DNA of 64,000 nucleotides from Paracyclopina nana (lineage: Eukaryota; Arthropoda; Copepoda; Cyclopoida; Cyclopettidae). Position numbers and translations under genes: made by a program. The notes beneath the pieces are model-generated. The model did no database searches, was not told the origin of the DNA, and saw nothing but the letters and a program-made list of their open reading frames with translations. The stretch lies in assembly GCA_019096065.1 (NCBI GenBank), contig JAGUCH010000003.1, forward strand, positions 9,796,001 to 9,860,000. The letters run 5' to 3'. How positions within the stretch are numbered: position 1 is the first letter of the stretch; the number at the start of each line of letters is the position of its first letter. Positions 35,201 through 46,209 of this stretch are shown in pieces.

Positions 35201-36290
35201 GGTAAAAAAAGTAGCTCGTGGATGAGAGGGACCAGTGTGTATTATTCACTCATTCATCATTGAGTGTAGTATATAGTGGTGAATAGGAGTGAGCATTTCG
35301 CATTATTTTTCTGTATGTGCGGCCGCCGGCCTTTAAAAGTCACCTAGAAGCTACTGCTGTTGCTGCTGCTTGAGAATGCTCAAATCACAGAAAAGAAGCA
35401 GCAGCGTTTTACTTTTGCTTTCTCGGCGGGCTCCAACATGCCCAGAACAGCAAAATATGAACTTAAAAAGGATTACATCAGTTTTCGGAGCTGAAATCAA
35501 AGAAGAAAGATGGCAATTAGGTCTCTTTAGATCTTGATTTGATTTTAAATTCACAAGTACGTCCAAAAAAATGTATCTTACAACAAAAGATTTTCAAAAT
35601 CAGACCGCTGGCAAAATCCAGGCCAAATTTAGTTTTGAACACTGAATGCATAATTCACTCAAGTCCTTTTAGGTATTGATGTATTCCGTCATAAAATGTA
35701 TCAAAATTCAGTTTTGGATACTGCAAGGTTTTTTTATTGTCCTCTCAAAATTCAAACTATTTCAGCTTTGGATACTGAAAGTAGAACTGCAGGAAATCAG
35801 TCACGTCTCATAAGATCTTGATTTGATTCAAACTCACGAGCATGCCAAAAAATGTATCTTACAGCAAAATCCAATTCACTGCAATACAGTGCTTACATTC
35901 GTATGGTCATTACAGAAAAAAGTATGTTGCTCCGGACGAGGCTGGGCGAGCAGTTTGCTGAATATGCTGCTGCAATTGCTGGCTATACTGTTATACAACG
36001 AAGTGTAGGAGAGTCCGAAGCAAAAGAAGCTGAAGGCAAGCAAGAAGAAGTCCTCGTCATGCAGCTAAACTCGTACAGTCGTTGAACATCCTGTCATTGA
36101 AGTGCTGCGCGCTACGAGGTAGCTTTCACAACTGTCTTTTCTTGGCTCGTTCCCAAAGAATTATTCAGCTGTGCAGCTTGTGGAGTTGAGCACGCCGCGC
36201 ACTGCTGCTCACTTTGCCTATGCTGCGGCCTTGTGTTCATGCTGGTCAACTGTGAGCCGCCGGCGGCCAAAAGAGCTGACATTATTGCAG
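29300..36290. other. Mostly noncoding interval between the Ly6-like gene and the exchanger
   Basis: Two weak coding candidates on the plus strand: 30428-30700 (hydrophilic, after acceptor GTTGATTTCAG) and 30797-30995 (after acceptor CTTGTTCCAG). I do not recognise either. A CpG-richer patch at 31440-31580 has ATG 31538 and a good donor ATAG|GTAAGC at 31581, possibly a first exon. A perfect 20-bp palindrome lies at 32670-32689. Hairpin-headed repeats lie near 33156, 34330 and 35760. Confidence 0.35.
33156..33317 (+). repeat. Hairpin-headed repeat family, copy
   Basis: Palindrome TTTCAGTTTAAGGTACTGAA at the left and terminus TGATGAGCACCCCATTA at the right; about 160 bp. Confidence 0.7.
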
Positions 36291-36299
36291 CTCACCAGG

Positions 36300-36471
36300 A
36301 CATTTTCAGCTCAGTGACCGTTTGTCGGTGAAAAGACCTACTACATCTCTTCGCAGTATCAAGTGCTGCTGCAGAGGTGATATCACCGACAATCCCTCTG
36401 TGTATCACCCAAAAAATAAGAGCTTCTTTTGAGTGGACATCGGTCACGGATTGACCTCAAGTCAAGCAACA
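36300..36471 (+). other. Candidate 5' untranslated exon of the exchanger gene
   Basis: The 36080-36475 interval is clearly richer in GC and CpG than its surroundings, as for a promoter/first exon. It ends at a good donor, CAACA|GTAAGT (36472). The next acceptor on this strand with protein continuity is the one at 37319. The 5' end of the exon is not defined by sequence. Confidence 0.4.
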
Positions 36472-37167
36472 GTAAGTCTTACGTATTCACTTGCCGTAAA
36501 TGTATTCTTGATAATTTGAGCTTAAATTAATTTTGGGGGGTTAATTAGCCATTTTGGACTATTTAAGGTTGTTGAGAAAGTCCAGGTCAGAAATAGCCCT
36601 CATTTTTTCGGTCCAAGGCTGCTGCTGCTGCTGTCAGTTTTGGTGAAAAATGATAGTTAGGGTATTAGTTTTCCTTGCCTGTTGTCAATCATTTAAAGGC
36701 TGTCAAAGCTTTTGTATAAATGGCCTTTTTTGGGCTGAGCATGGTGACATGCTTCAAGAATTCCTTCAACCCTAACTCATTGCTTTTCTGTCTTGCTCTG
36801 CTGCAGAGGCAACAACCTAAAAATAGCCATTTTCTAGCCAGAACTGGATTAGTTTGAGATTTACCGGTGCGAAATGAGAAAATGAGCTCTGCACCCCTTT
36901 CAAACAAATAGCAATTGCTTTTTGCCCTCTGAGAGCAAAAACAATAAAGCTTTTTTTCCCTGCTTGTTTCAGTACTATTTGTTACAACATTCCATGCGTG
37001 TGAGAATGCTCACTCATGCAAATCCATGCTAAAACAAAATGACAACATAATTCAGCGTTTTAACTAAAATACAGCTATACAGCGCGTTGTGGTCACTCAG
37101 CTGCACACATTCTTCAGCAAAGTTGGGCAAAATCCTGACGTGAACAAACTTACGACTTCTCAGCTCA

Positions 37168-37275
37168 CTTTCAGTTTCGTGGACTGAAAACAAAATCACG
37201 AGGAGACAATCGCGTCTCATCAATCCGGAATTTGATTCGGATACATTCTTGCGTCAAAAAAATGTATCTTACGCC
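37168..37275 (+). repeat. Hairpin-headed repeat just upstream of the exchanger start exon
   Basis: Palindrome TTTCAGTTTCGTGGACTGAA, then AATCGCGTCTCAT, then AAAAAATGTATCTTACG. It ends about 45 bp before the splice acceptor at 37319, so it may contribute branch-point or silencer sequence. Confidence 0.7.
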
Positions 37276-37319
37276 AAAAGCCAAAAGAACGCTGAAAATA
37301 AAACTTGCATCCTTTTTAG

Positions 37320-38349
37320 ATATGTTGCCAAGCAGCATACGAGGGGCCATGTTGGTCGGCCTCCTCATCTTGGCCATCTCGACCTCGGTGACCTTTGCTG
37401 AGGAAGAGGAGGAAGAAGAGGAAGCCACTGGAATCCCTGAGGGTGTCAACTGTGCTGACGGCCTCCTCATCCCCATCTGGCGCCCCTATGACAACCTCAG
37501 CGGCGGAGACCGTTTCGGTCGAGGCCTCCTCTACATCCTCCTCATGGTCTGGCTCTTCATCGGTGTCTCCATTGTCTCCGACAGGTTCATGGAGTCCATC
37601 GAGATGATCACTGCCCAGGAGAAGGAGGTCACCGTCAAGGACACCAAGACTGGCAAGAACCAAATCATCATTGTAAAGGTCTGGAACGAGACTGTGGCCA
37701 ACTTGACCCTCATGGCTTTGGGATCATCCGCACCCGAGATCATGTTGTCCGTCATCGAGATCTGGGCCAAGGGCTTCAAGGCTGGTGACCTGGGACCTGG
37801 CACCATTGTCGGATCCGCGGCCTTCAACCTCTTCTGTATCATCGGCCTTTGCATGTATGTCATCCCGGATGATGAGGTGAGGAAGATCAAGCATCTCCGC
37901 GTCTTCATCGTCACTGCAACCTGGTCTGTATTCGCTTACATCTGGCTGTATGCCATCCTGGGTCCAATTTCCTATGGTGTGGTCCAATCCTGGGAGGGCA
38001 TCCTCACCTTCCTTTTCTTCCCTGCCACTGTCTACACCGCCTATGTTGCCGACAGGAGGCTCTTCTGCTACAAGTACATGAGCAAGACCTACAGGATGAA
38101 CAAGCATGGCATCGTCGTCCAGACTGAGAAGGGAGACATTGAGTCTCGCGCCCAGGAAAAGTTCAAGGAGTTTGAGGAGGACGAGAACCAGGATCCTGCT
38201 TTTGCTGAATTCGAGAGGAACAGGCGCGAATACATCAACACCATGAAGAGAATCAGGCTGGAAAATCCCGACATCTCACCCTCTGAGCTCGAGCTGAGGG
38301 CCAGGGAGGAGATCATGAGCAAGGGACCCAAATCCAGGGCTTACTACAG
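37320..38349 (+). other. Exchanger exon: signal peptide, first membrane block, start of the cytoplasmic loop
   Basis: Acceptor CCTTTTTAG at 37319 and donor TACAG|GTACTA at 38350. The exon encodes a signal peptide (cleavage probably after TFA), a run of eight glutamates, the alpha-1 repeat near 37690-37830 and the charged loop up to AYYR. It joins exon 38654 in phase to give R-LQATRKL. Confidence 0.9.
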
Positions 38350-41300
38350 GTACTATGAATGCCTTGAAATGAGTATTCTATGAACACACAATTCATAAAT
38401 ACATCATAGATGCCTTATATGTATTCCTGGATACATAGGAATGTATTGCTGGAAAGATCAAATTCATTTGTGGATACAGCACATGTATTCTCAGATCTAG
38501 TAATTACGTATTTTTGGATACATACCTCAATAATGCATGTAATGTATTCAGGAATACGTGTATCCTGGAATACAGCATGTTTCTTGAACTTTTACAGAAT
38601 CTACGAGTACTCGATATGTATCCGTAATTAATCATGAACTATGCTCCTTTTAGACTCCAGGCTACCCGCAAATTGGCTGGTAAGGGCAACATGGACAAGG
38701 CCTTGAGGGCTCGCCTCGAGGCTGAGGCCGAGGCTGAGAAGGCTGCTCTTGAAGGCGAGAAGGAGATAGTTGAGGAGAAGAAGGAGGATGGCGTGATGAG
38801 GATGTTCTTTGACCCTCCCCACTACACAGTCATGGAGAACGTGGGCAAGTTCTTTGTCACCATTGTTCGTGAAGGTGGAGATCTCAACCTGCCCGTGCAA
38901 ATCGACTACAAAACTGAAGATGGAACCGCCTGCTCACCTGATGACTACACCGGTGTATCTGGCACCTTGACCTTTGGACCTGGAGTCACTGAGCAGAAGG
39001 TCGAGCTGGAAGTCATGGATGATGATGTATTCGAGGAAGATGAACATTTCTACATCAGGGTGTCCAACCCAAGGCGCAAAGACGGCATTGAGATCCCCAA
39101 CATCAACGTTGAAGGACAAATGGTACCCTCCCTCCAGCTTGGCACTCCCCATATGGCAACAATTATGATCCTTGATGATGACCACGGTGGTGTCTTCCAA
39201 TTTGAGGAGCACGAGGCTGAGATCAACGAGAGCATTGGTACATTCGAGCTGAAGGTTGCCAGGCAATCCGGAGCTCGTGGCAAGGTTGCCATTCCCTATA
39301 CCACTGAGGACGGAACTGCCAAGGCTGGAAAGGACTATGAGCATGTCGAAGGAGAACTTGTCTTTGCCAACGAAGAGAATGAGTACGTACTTTTTCATTT
39401 TTGTATTCGAATACGCTTTTATGGCCTAACGTATTGAACGTATTGAGCCAATTAATGAGACTCGATTGGCATCGCTTGTTTTTGTTTTCAGTCTCGAAAA
39501 CTGAAATTAGGGAGCAACGATAAATATTGCTATTCGGCAAGATTTTCACGTGCTTTGAAGATGAACGGTGCATTATTGTAGTAGTCGTATGACTTTCCCC
39601 TCAAACTTTCTTATGCTTAAGTATGGAGTAGTTGAAGCTGTGGGCACTTGTCTAAATGTGAAAGTCTTTTTAGCAAGATGTTTTTCAAGGTCTCGACATT
39701 CACTTCTCTTTTGAAAGCAATAAATACGTTCTGACGTTGGAAAGCTGGCTTGATTAAGATCACTAGAAGGGAGCAGCAAATGGAAAATTTGCCTTTTGGG
39801 TAAACTCGTCAAGCTTTGCAATTTTCTCATTTTTACATCAATGTATTTGCTATGACTACTAAAAATAAGCCAGCTTGACTTGGCTGCTCCCAATTTTCAT
39901 GCTTCATAATGTCAACTAATCATAATGCAGCAGTGAAAGCCATACAAATGCAGCTGTATAGAGAGTTATGCTACTATGTATCATCTGTTCTAGCGAAAAA
40001 ATTGCCACATTTTGCTTAATCATATGCAAGAAAATTACAATCAGATTATTATTTCTCCCCTCTTAAATGAAAAACACTTCATGGTTTTTTCTTCTAGGAA
40101 AATGATTGAAATTCCCATCATGGAAGAGGACAGTTATGAAAAGAACGTGGTTATGTATGTTGTGATTGGTGAACCCAAACATATTGCTGGTAAGTGAACA
40201 TGTCCAATTTTGGCTGATACAATTTTACTGCTATTTACCTTAATGAAAATCCTTCTTGAGGATCAACAGCTTGTTGGGGTGAGAAACAGTGGCAAAAATG
40301 GCGTAGACTATCCATGGCTTTTAATCAGAGTTTTTACGTGAACTGCGAGGAAAACGACACTTCAAGCAAAGTTTCGTGGGATAGCAAAGGTTTTTTTTCA
40401 GAGCACTAGATCAAATCACCCTTTTGAATTGCAAAAGATAGCTTAGCTGTATTTCTTCTCGCACACTTCGTAATTAGAGCCATTTACATCATCTGTATTC
40501 CCCTTTCTTGTATTGTAGGTGCTGCTGGCGAAGGAGGTAACACAAATCGACCCCTCTCTTTTTATGTTTTGTAGTATTACATTTTTTGAGTGCTTGTCTT
40601 GTTTATAGTCCTTAAAAACCCTTTAAAATTCATCCAGCCAAGCATAAATTATGCTCATGCATACTTTTTCATGACTTTGACCTTCAAGATGTATTCCTAC
40701 TGTATGTATTGGTACTGATTTGGCCCATTCGTTAAAATGTATTTTGTACCCTGTTTGGTGGCTATCCAGTTGTAGGTCACATGTAGAATTCAGGCTTACA
40801 TTTGACAGTGCCTGTATTACTCTTCTCCCCATGCTGTATTCTGTGCTGTATTTGACTTGATACAACGTTGTATTTCAGAGGGTGTCAATTATGAGGAATT
40901 GGATGCCAAGAAGCCCGAGGATTTGACTGAAGATGAGAAGATTGCTCTTCTTGGTAGGCCAAGGTTGGGAGATGTGACCAAGATTCAAATCAGGATCAGG
41001 GAGTCCAAGGAATTCAAGGTTGGCTTCCTTTTTAGAGCTTTTTGTGATGAAGCTCTTTTAATGCAGAATTATTCTCCCTTTAATTTCCCTGTAGAGCTCT
41101 GTGGACAGGATGATGCAACGTGGAAATGCTTCCCTAATGGTTGGTGCTGCTTCGTGGAAAGATCAATTCTTCGAAGCTTTCTCTGTTCAAGCCGGTAACT
41201 TTCCACTCTTTCCCAGCATTTACAACTCTAATAACACAAGCATAATCAAGTTGAAAAGAAATATTTTCTTTTGGTCTTTGATTTCAGTTTCGAAAACTGA

Positions 41301-44300
41301 AGCTTATGCTCTGTTCATCTACAAACTCCTTAAGGAATCGGAACGCGAAATTCCTTTGCGCAAACGAGTTCTCAGTACATAAACTAGCTGCGTAGAGTTG
41401 TCATTATGCACGGATTTGTCATAATGCATTCCTTAAGGAACGGTAGATGAACAGAGTATTAAATTAAAGGGTGACAATCGAGTCTCATTGCTTTGAGATC
41501 TGTATCGGATACTTTTGCTTACCAAAAAGATCTTACGGCGCGGCGTAAATCAAAACATCGCCGATTCTTAGAATTGCTTTCATTTTTGGTACGATTATAG
41601 GTGATGATGATGAAGAAGAAGGTGAAGATGGTGGTGAAGGAGAGGAGAAAATGCCTACTTGTGGAGACTACATCATGCACTTCCTTACCCTGTTCTGGAA
41701 AGTTCTGTTTTCGCTCATCCCTCCAGCTGGTAATTTCATTCACAATAGTCCTAAAATACATCATTTAGCTTACATAGGAATATCAGGGGGTTCTTACAGT
41801 CAAGGGGAAAACATGATTACATCCATGAGGAAAATGACTCCCAATAACCCAATAAATGTTTTGATTTGCATTTTCTGCCAAATTAAGCTGAGTATGAGAA
41901 TTCAGCACTTGGCTGGCTTCAATGTACCACAAATAATAAGCCTGTGATCATGATCAAAACCACATGTGCTTGACTGATGTAATTGGTACACTTGACCAAT
42001 TTAATTCCCTATTATACGTACTACTGCCTGAAGGGCTTCCATGGAGGCTTCAGTACCTTCACCATTTCCTTACTTATAATTTGCTTTACCTGAGCAATTA
42101 ATGAACACAAGGAAAAGTTGCTGAAAATTACCATGTACCATGGATTTTAACCCCCTCCCTTTTAGAGTAACTGAAGCTGTTTTACTTTTTCTTCACATAT
42201 AGGAATGTTCAACGGGTATTTAACCTTTATAACATCCATCCTCATGATCGGCTTTACGACAGCCGTCATTGGGGATGTGGCAGGACACCTAGGCTGCTTT
42301 ATATTCCTTAAGGATTCCGTCAATGCTATTGCTTTTGTGGCGTTGGGCACAAGTGTTCCTGGTACTGCACTTTCCACTTTTTTATGTCCAAAATTGCGTG
42401 CTGTTTTCTTAGCATGGTTTTCATTAACAGCTTAACTGACACAAAACACAAAATACTTTTGGGAGTAGGAGAATTAGCAATTAAGGAAGTATTCTTAACC
42501 AAATGTATTCAAAAATGCAAGCATAAGATTTCATGTTAAGCGTTCATGAACGCATGTTCTGTATTGTAGAATACATGCTATGCATTCAAAAATACATTCA
42601 ATGTATTCAAAAATGCAAGCCATGTACTCAAAAGTTGTATTCAACAGAACAAGCCACGTATTCAAAAATACTTGCAGTGTATTCTAAAATACATGCAGTC
42701 AATTCAAAAGATTAAGCTATAACCTCAGAATCTAGGATTAAGTTTCTGTGTCTAGGAAACTATGTTCTTTCTAAAAAAAAATGTTGCTAATCAAAAATAG
42801 GAATTGCCAACGGATACCCCTGCTTCGTCATCTCAATTCTGTTTATTGGTGCTTGTACTGCTGTCATTGGTGATGTTGCTGGCCACTTGGGCTGCTTCAT
42901 CTTCCTCAAGGATTCCGTCAATGCCATCGCCTTTGTTGCCCTCGGAACTTCAGTTCCCGGTACTTTTCGCGTTTCCCCGCTTAAAAGAAATGTATTCCCC
43001 GAGAATACAATGAATACACCTTTCACGAGAGAAGGGAAATAATGCAAGTGATGTTATTTTTTCTCTCACCAAAACGCTGCTCTAAACAGACAAGTGTAAA
43101 GGCTGGCCATCATTTGTCAGTTCGATATTTTTTATTGGTCTTCTCACTGCTGTGATCGGTGATGTGGCTGCACACTTTGGCTGCATCAGTCGCATCAAGG
43201 ACTCAGTTACTGCCATAACAATTGTAGCTCTTGGAACGAGTGTGCCAGGTTTGGTTTTCCACTAATCTTACTTCATATTTTTGGTCTCTTTTTCATTTTG
43301 TTTTGATTGTCTGTAGCTCGTTTTCGTATTTATTGAAGTAACTTGGAGCATACTCCTAAGTTAAGCAAGGTATATAATTTTTACGTGAAACGTACTTAAA
43401 AGTGTGCCTACCTTGCTTTGCTGAGTCTTACTTTAATAAATACCGAAGATAACGAAGTTTTTCCTAAAAATGTATTCTATGAGTTTTTCAACTGATTGCA
43501 TTTTTCAGATACATTTGCCAGCAAGGTTGCTGCCATTCAGGATGACACTGCTGATGCCTCTGTTGGTAATGTGACTGGTTCCAATGCTGTCAACGTCTTC
43601 TTGGGCATTGGTATTGCTTGGTCAATGGCTGCCATTTACTGGGAGGCTCAAGGCTTGGCCTTTGAGGTCGCACCTGGCAGGTAACAACTGAAAAAACTGA
43701 AGTGGTATCAAAAATGTACCCTATTTGATACCAATTGTATATTTTGGTATGCAGTGCAGTAGAGTCTGAAACGTTAAACGTTGAACTGACTAACACAAGC
43801 TGATATTAATTGTTATGCTTAAAATGCGGTAATTTTCAATTGTTTAACTTGACTTGGGCGCGTTACAACTCATAATTCAACAAATATTGGTATGTATTTT
43901 CAATTACTTGATGCACGTAGTACTTTAAATTGTTCACTATGTAAGATGGTTCATTTTCTTGAGTTACTTTTTCATAAAAAATGTCTTGGCTCCTATGAAA
44001 AATTACCGCTCGAAAATCAATGCTCTTAAAAGAGAAAACACTGGGAAGAAAGCACTCAAACAAACTCACTCACACCAAAATTAACACTTTTGAATTGTCC
44101 AAAATGAGGTGCTCATCTACATTCACATGCCTTTTTTGGTCGAAAAAAAAACGTTTTCACATTCAATTCAGTTCCATGGACTGAATTCGAAATTGAATGA
44201 TAACTATCAAGTTTCATTAACATGGAATTTGTTTTGAATACGTAAGTGTGCCAAATAGCTGTATCGAATACATTTCACTCTTCTCTGCTTAGATGAGCAC

Positions 44301-46209
44301 TTTATTTGCTTGCTTTTCTACTAACATACTATTTTTTCCACTGTTTTTTATTTCTTTCTTTTCATTTTTAAATGTCGATGATGTATTTCAGCTTGGGATT
44401 CTCTGTAACAATCTTCTGTGTTGAGGCTCTCTTGGCCATCGGCATTTTGATGATTCGTCGTAATCCAGCCATTGGTGGAGAATTGGGAGGTCCCAAGAGC
44501 GTCAAGATTGTCACCTCCTCCATCTTCTTCTTGTTCTGGGTCTTTTATGTCTTCATCTCAGCTCTTGAAGCCTACAAAGTCATTGACCCTGGATTCTAAA
44601 CCAAATATTGACTAAATGCTCAGCTCAGATTTCTTCAAGTGTTGTTGAACAAAAATCCTCCAGCACAAAAAATATCAGACCAAAAATCAGCAGCTTTCTC
44701 TTCTTCACTGAAAATAATGCGAAACTAGTATTCAACTGAAAAGAAAGGAGAAAGCTTGGAAAATCATGTTAACATCAATTAATGAGAGTCAAGCAATTTC
44801 GAGTTGTTGCTGATTTTATGAGCAACAGTAAAACGATGCTACTTTTTCCTTGGTTTAGTTATAGTCTCAGATTTTTTGACACGTACACACTCTTCTTCTC
44901 TCAAGCTACGTTCAACGCCACTGTGTTTTTGGTATCTTTGTTTTAAATGAATTGTGCGGTTGAAATCATCCATTCAATCCAGTTGTTAACAACCCTCGTA
45001 TTTGAAATACATATGCCTTCAAAAAACGTACTAACACCTTGAGAATCATTCATTAAGGCATTTTTAAGGCTTTTATTCAACCCTCATTTGGTCAAGCTTA
45101 CAATTTCTATTTTCCCCTTTTTATGCTTTTCTTAAGGCAATCAGCAAGGATTTTTTGAATGACCTTTTGATATCTTGAATATCACAGTATTTGACACAAC
45201 ATGTCAGCTACAAGACTTGGTAATTTTGTTTATTTTCTAAAAGTATAAATTGGTCATTAACCAGATGTATTTTAATGTGCTTATTTTGCAATTTCCCCAC
45301 TTTGGTGGTGATTTTCATTTGATAGAAGATTAGAGGTTATTTTATTTAGGCTTTTCAGTGTATCTGTTTTGTTTTTTATTGTCTTGAAGGATCCCCACAA
45401 TTTTGCAATTATCATTTATGCCTCTTGGTTAAAAGGCCATTTAGCATTGGCCAATCAGATCTTCGCTGAGTTCTTATTTTTTGTAACTTGAAACCTCATT
45501 AGACCTTATAAAATTATTCAGGCAGAGGTAATGCACCTATTAATTAAATCAACAGCCCCGTTGATTGAATCTTCATTTTGTCCTATTTTTTTATACTGTA
45601 AATGTAGCTAATTCTTGGAAAAACCTAGGAAATATGAAGCCCAAACAATATTTTAAATCTAAATTTTCTGGTTGGTCAATCACACTCGGTTCCTACAAAA
45701 GTCTGAAAAAGTGCCCAATTTTCCAAATCATATTCACCTGCAGAGGCTCCATTAATGTTAAGCGAGGCTCTTTGGAGCTCTATGACTCACCAACCACAGC
45801 GCCAATTGGCTCCAAAGTTGGTAGGATTCTTCAGTAGAACCTAATAGTAGTAGAACCTGAATCAGCTGGCTCTGGTTTGAGGCCGTTATGTTATTTTATC
45901 TTAAAGGTCACTAGCACATACTGGTAAAAATCACATGAAAAGTATTATGTAAATTCGAGTCTCGAAGCATATTTAACAATTTTGGCCTTGTATTATTTCA
46001 GCTTGGGCTTTTCCGTGACGATTTTCTGCACAGAGGCTCTTGTGGCCATCGCCATTTTGATGCTTCGTCGTAACGCTGCGGTTGGTGGGGAATTGGGCGG
46101 GCCTCGCAAAATCAAGATTTTCACAGCCTCCATTTTCTTCTCCTTCTGGGTGATATACGTCATGCTATCGGCTTTGGAAGCCTATGGCGTCATCCAGCCT
46201 GGATTCTAA
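37320..46209 (+). CDS. NCX: Na+/Ca2+ exchanger (NCX/CALX family), complete coding region with alternative exons
   Basis: Plasma-membrane antiporter that moves Na+ in for Ca2+ out. Coding exons: 37322-38349, 38654-39382, 40098-40189, micro-exon 40519-40536, 40879-41018, 41095-41194, 41601-41729, one of three 159-nt exons (42203, 42801, 43090), 43509-43680, then one of two terminal exons (44392-44599 or 46002-46209). Phases fit throughout and one full path is 2775 nt, 924 residues, normal for the family. Seen in order: signal peptide ending TFA, an acidic stretch, the first membrane block with alpha-1 signature GSSAPEIMLS, a basic XIP-like stretch after it, two Calx-beta domains (exons 2-6) with acidic Ca2+-binding loops such as LDDDHGG, then alpha-2 (VIGD...LKDSV...ALGTSVP|DTFAS) and the last membrane segments. 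The start ATG 37322 follows acceptor CCTTTTTAG. GT/AG boundaries are read by eye. Confidence 0.93.
38350..38653 (+). repeat. Exchanger intron with degenerate TGTATTC repeats
   Basis: The 304-bp intron is dominated by degenerate copies of TGTATTCNNGGATACAT, with many complementary GTATTC/GAATAC pairs. A similar tract lies in the intron between the first two alpha-2 exons. Confidence 0.6.
38654..39382 (+). other. Exchanger exon: Calx-beta 1 and start of Calx-beta 2
   Basis: Acceptor CTCCTTTTAG and donor AATGA|GTACGT. It encodes the first Ca2+-binding Calx-beta domain, including the acidic segments MDDDVFEEDEHF and ILDDDHGGVF, and opens the second domain (YTTEDGTAKAGKDYEHV). In this family these domains sense cytosolic Ca2+ and set exchange activity. 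Confidence 0.9.
40519..40536 (+). other. 18-nt in-frame micro-exon of the exchanger
   Basis: Acceptor TTGTATTGTAG and donor GGAG|GTAACA bound exactly 18 nt, encoding GAAGEG with the flanking bases. Upstream and downstream exons also join in frame without it, so it can be a cassette. It lies within the second Calx-beta domain, where other NCX genes are alternatively spliced. Confidence 0.65.
41309..41456. mobile_element. Small MITE nested in a hairpin-headed repeat, exchanger intron
   Basis: Inverted repeats CTCTGTTCATCTAC (41309-41322) and GTAGATGAACAGAG (41443-41456), with inner inverted CCTTAAGGAA boxes. It splits a hairpin-headed repeat: the palindrome part is at 41282-41303 and the body resumes at 41457 with CAATCGAGTCTCATT. 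Confidence 0.75.
42203..42361 (+). other. Exchanger alternative alpha-2 exon, version a
   Basis: 159 nt, phase 1 at both ends; acceptor CTTCACATATAG and donor CCTG|GTACTG. It encodes a membrane helix and the first half of alpha-2, with GHLGCFIFLKDSVNAIAF then VALGTSVP. Versions a and b are alike after the first ten residues. Confidence 0.88.
42480..42725 (+). repeat. ATGTATTCAAAAATACATGC-type repeats between alpha-2 exons a and b
   Basis: About eight imperfect copies of a roughly 20-bp unit of alternating TGTATTC and AAATACATGC, so the tract is largely self-complementary. Confidence 0.7.
42801..42959 (+). other. Exchanger alternative alpha-2 exon, version b
   Basis: 159 nt, phase 1 at both ends; acceptor AATCAAAAATAG (poor pyrimidine tract) and donor CCCG|GTACTT. 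It encodes GIANGYPCFVISILFIG followed by the alpha-2 half. Its codon choice is like that of the constitutive exons. Confidence 0.88.
43090..43248 (+). other. Exchanger alternative alpha-2 exon, version c (divergent)
   Basis: 159 nt, phase 1 at both ends; acceptor GCTCTAAACAG and donor CCAG|GTTTGG. It encodes DKCKGWPSFVSSIFFIG and AAHFGCISRIKDSVTAITI. It is the most different version: Thr replaces Asn in SVTAI/SVNAI, Phe replaces Leu in AHFGC/GHLGC, and an Arg-Ile replaces Phe-Leu before KDSV. Confidence 0.88.
43509..43680 (+). other. Exchanger constitutive exon completing alpha-2
   Basis: Acceptor GCATTTTTCAG and donor GGCAG|GTAACA. It encodes DTFASKVAAIQDDTADASVG then NVTGSNAVNVFLGIG, the strongly conserved second half of alpha-2 that every splice version must share. 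Confidence 0.92.
44106..44303 (+). repeat. Hairpin-headed repeat with inverted ends
   Basis: Here the family has matching ends GAGGTGCTCATCTAC (left) and TTAGATGAGCAC (right), with palindrome TTCAGTTCCATGGACTGAA inside. It lies about 90 bp before terminal exon 1 of the exchanger. Confidence 0.7.
44392..44599 (+). other. Exchanger terminal exon, version 1
   Basis: 208 nt from acceptor TGTATTTCAG to TAA 44597-44599. It encodes the last two membrane segments, with RRNPAIGGELGGPKSVKIV and the end ALEAYKVIDPGF. Its 3' UTR holds a 23-bp block (44713-44735) repeated exactly after version 2. Confidence 0.9.
44600..46001 (+). other. 3' UTR of terminal exon 1 and intron before terminal exon 2
   Basis: Contains the conserved 23-bp block at 44713-44735. 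Otherwise AT-rich with no exon seen; the 90-codon ORF at 45565-45837 has no recognisable character. Confidence 0.5.
46002..46209 (+). other. Exchanger terminal exon, version 2
   Basis: 208 nt from acceptor TATTATTTCAG to TAA 46207-46209, exactly the length of version 1. It encodes RRNAAVGGELGGPRKIKIF and ends ALEAYGVIQPGF. Splicing straight from 43680 to here skips version 1. Confidence 0.9.

Noticed and set aside
37316-38331. Long antisense ORFs under the first exchanger exons
   Set aside because: Shadow frames of strongly coding sense exons.
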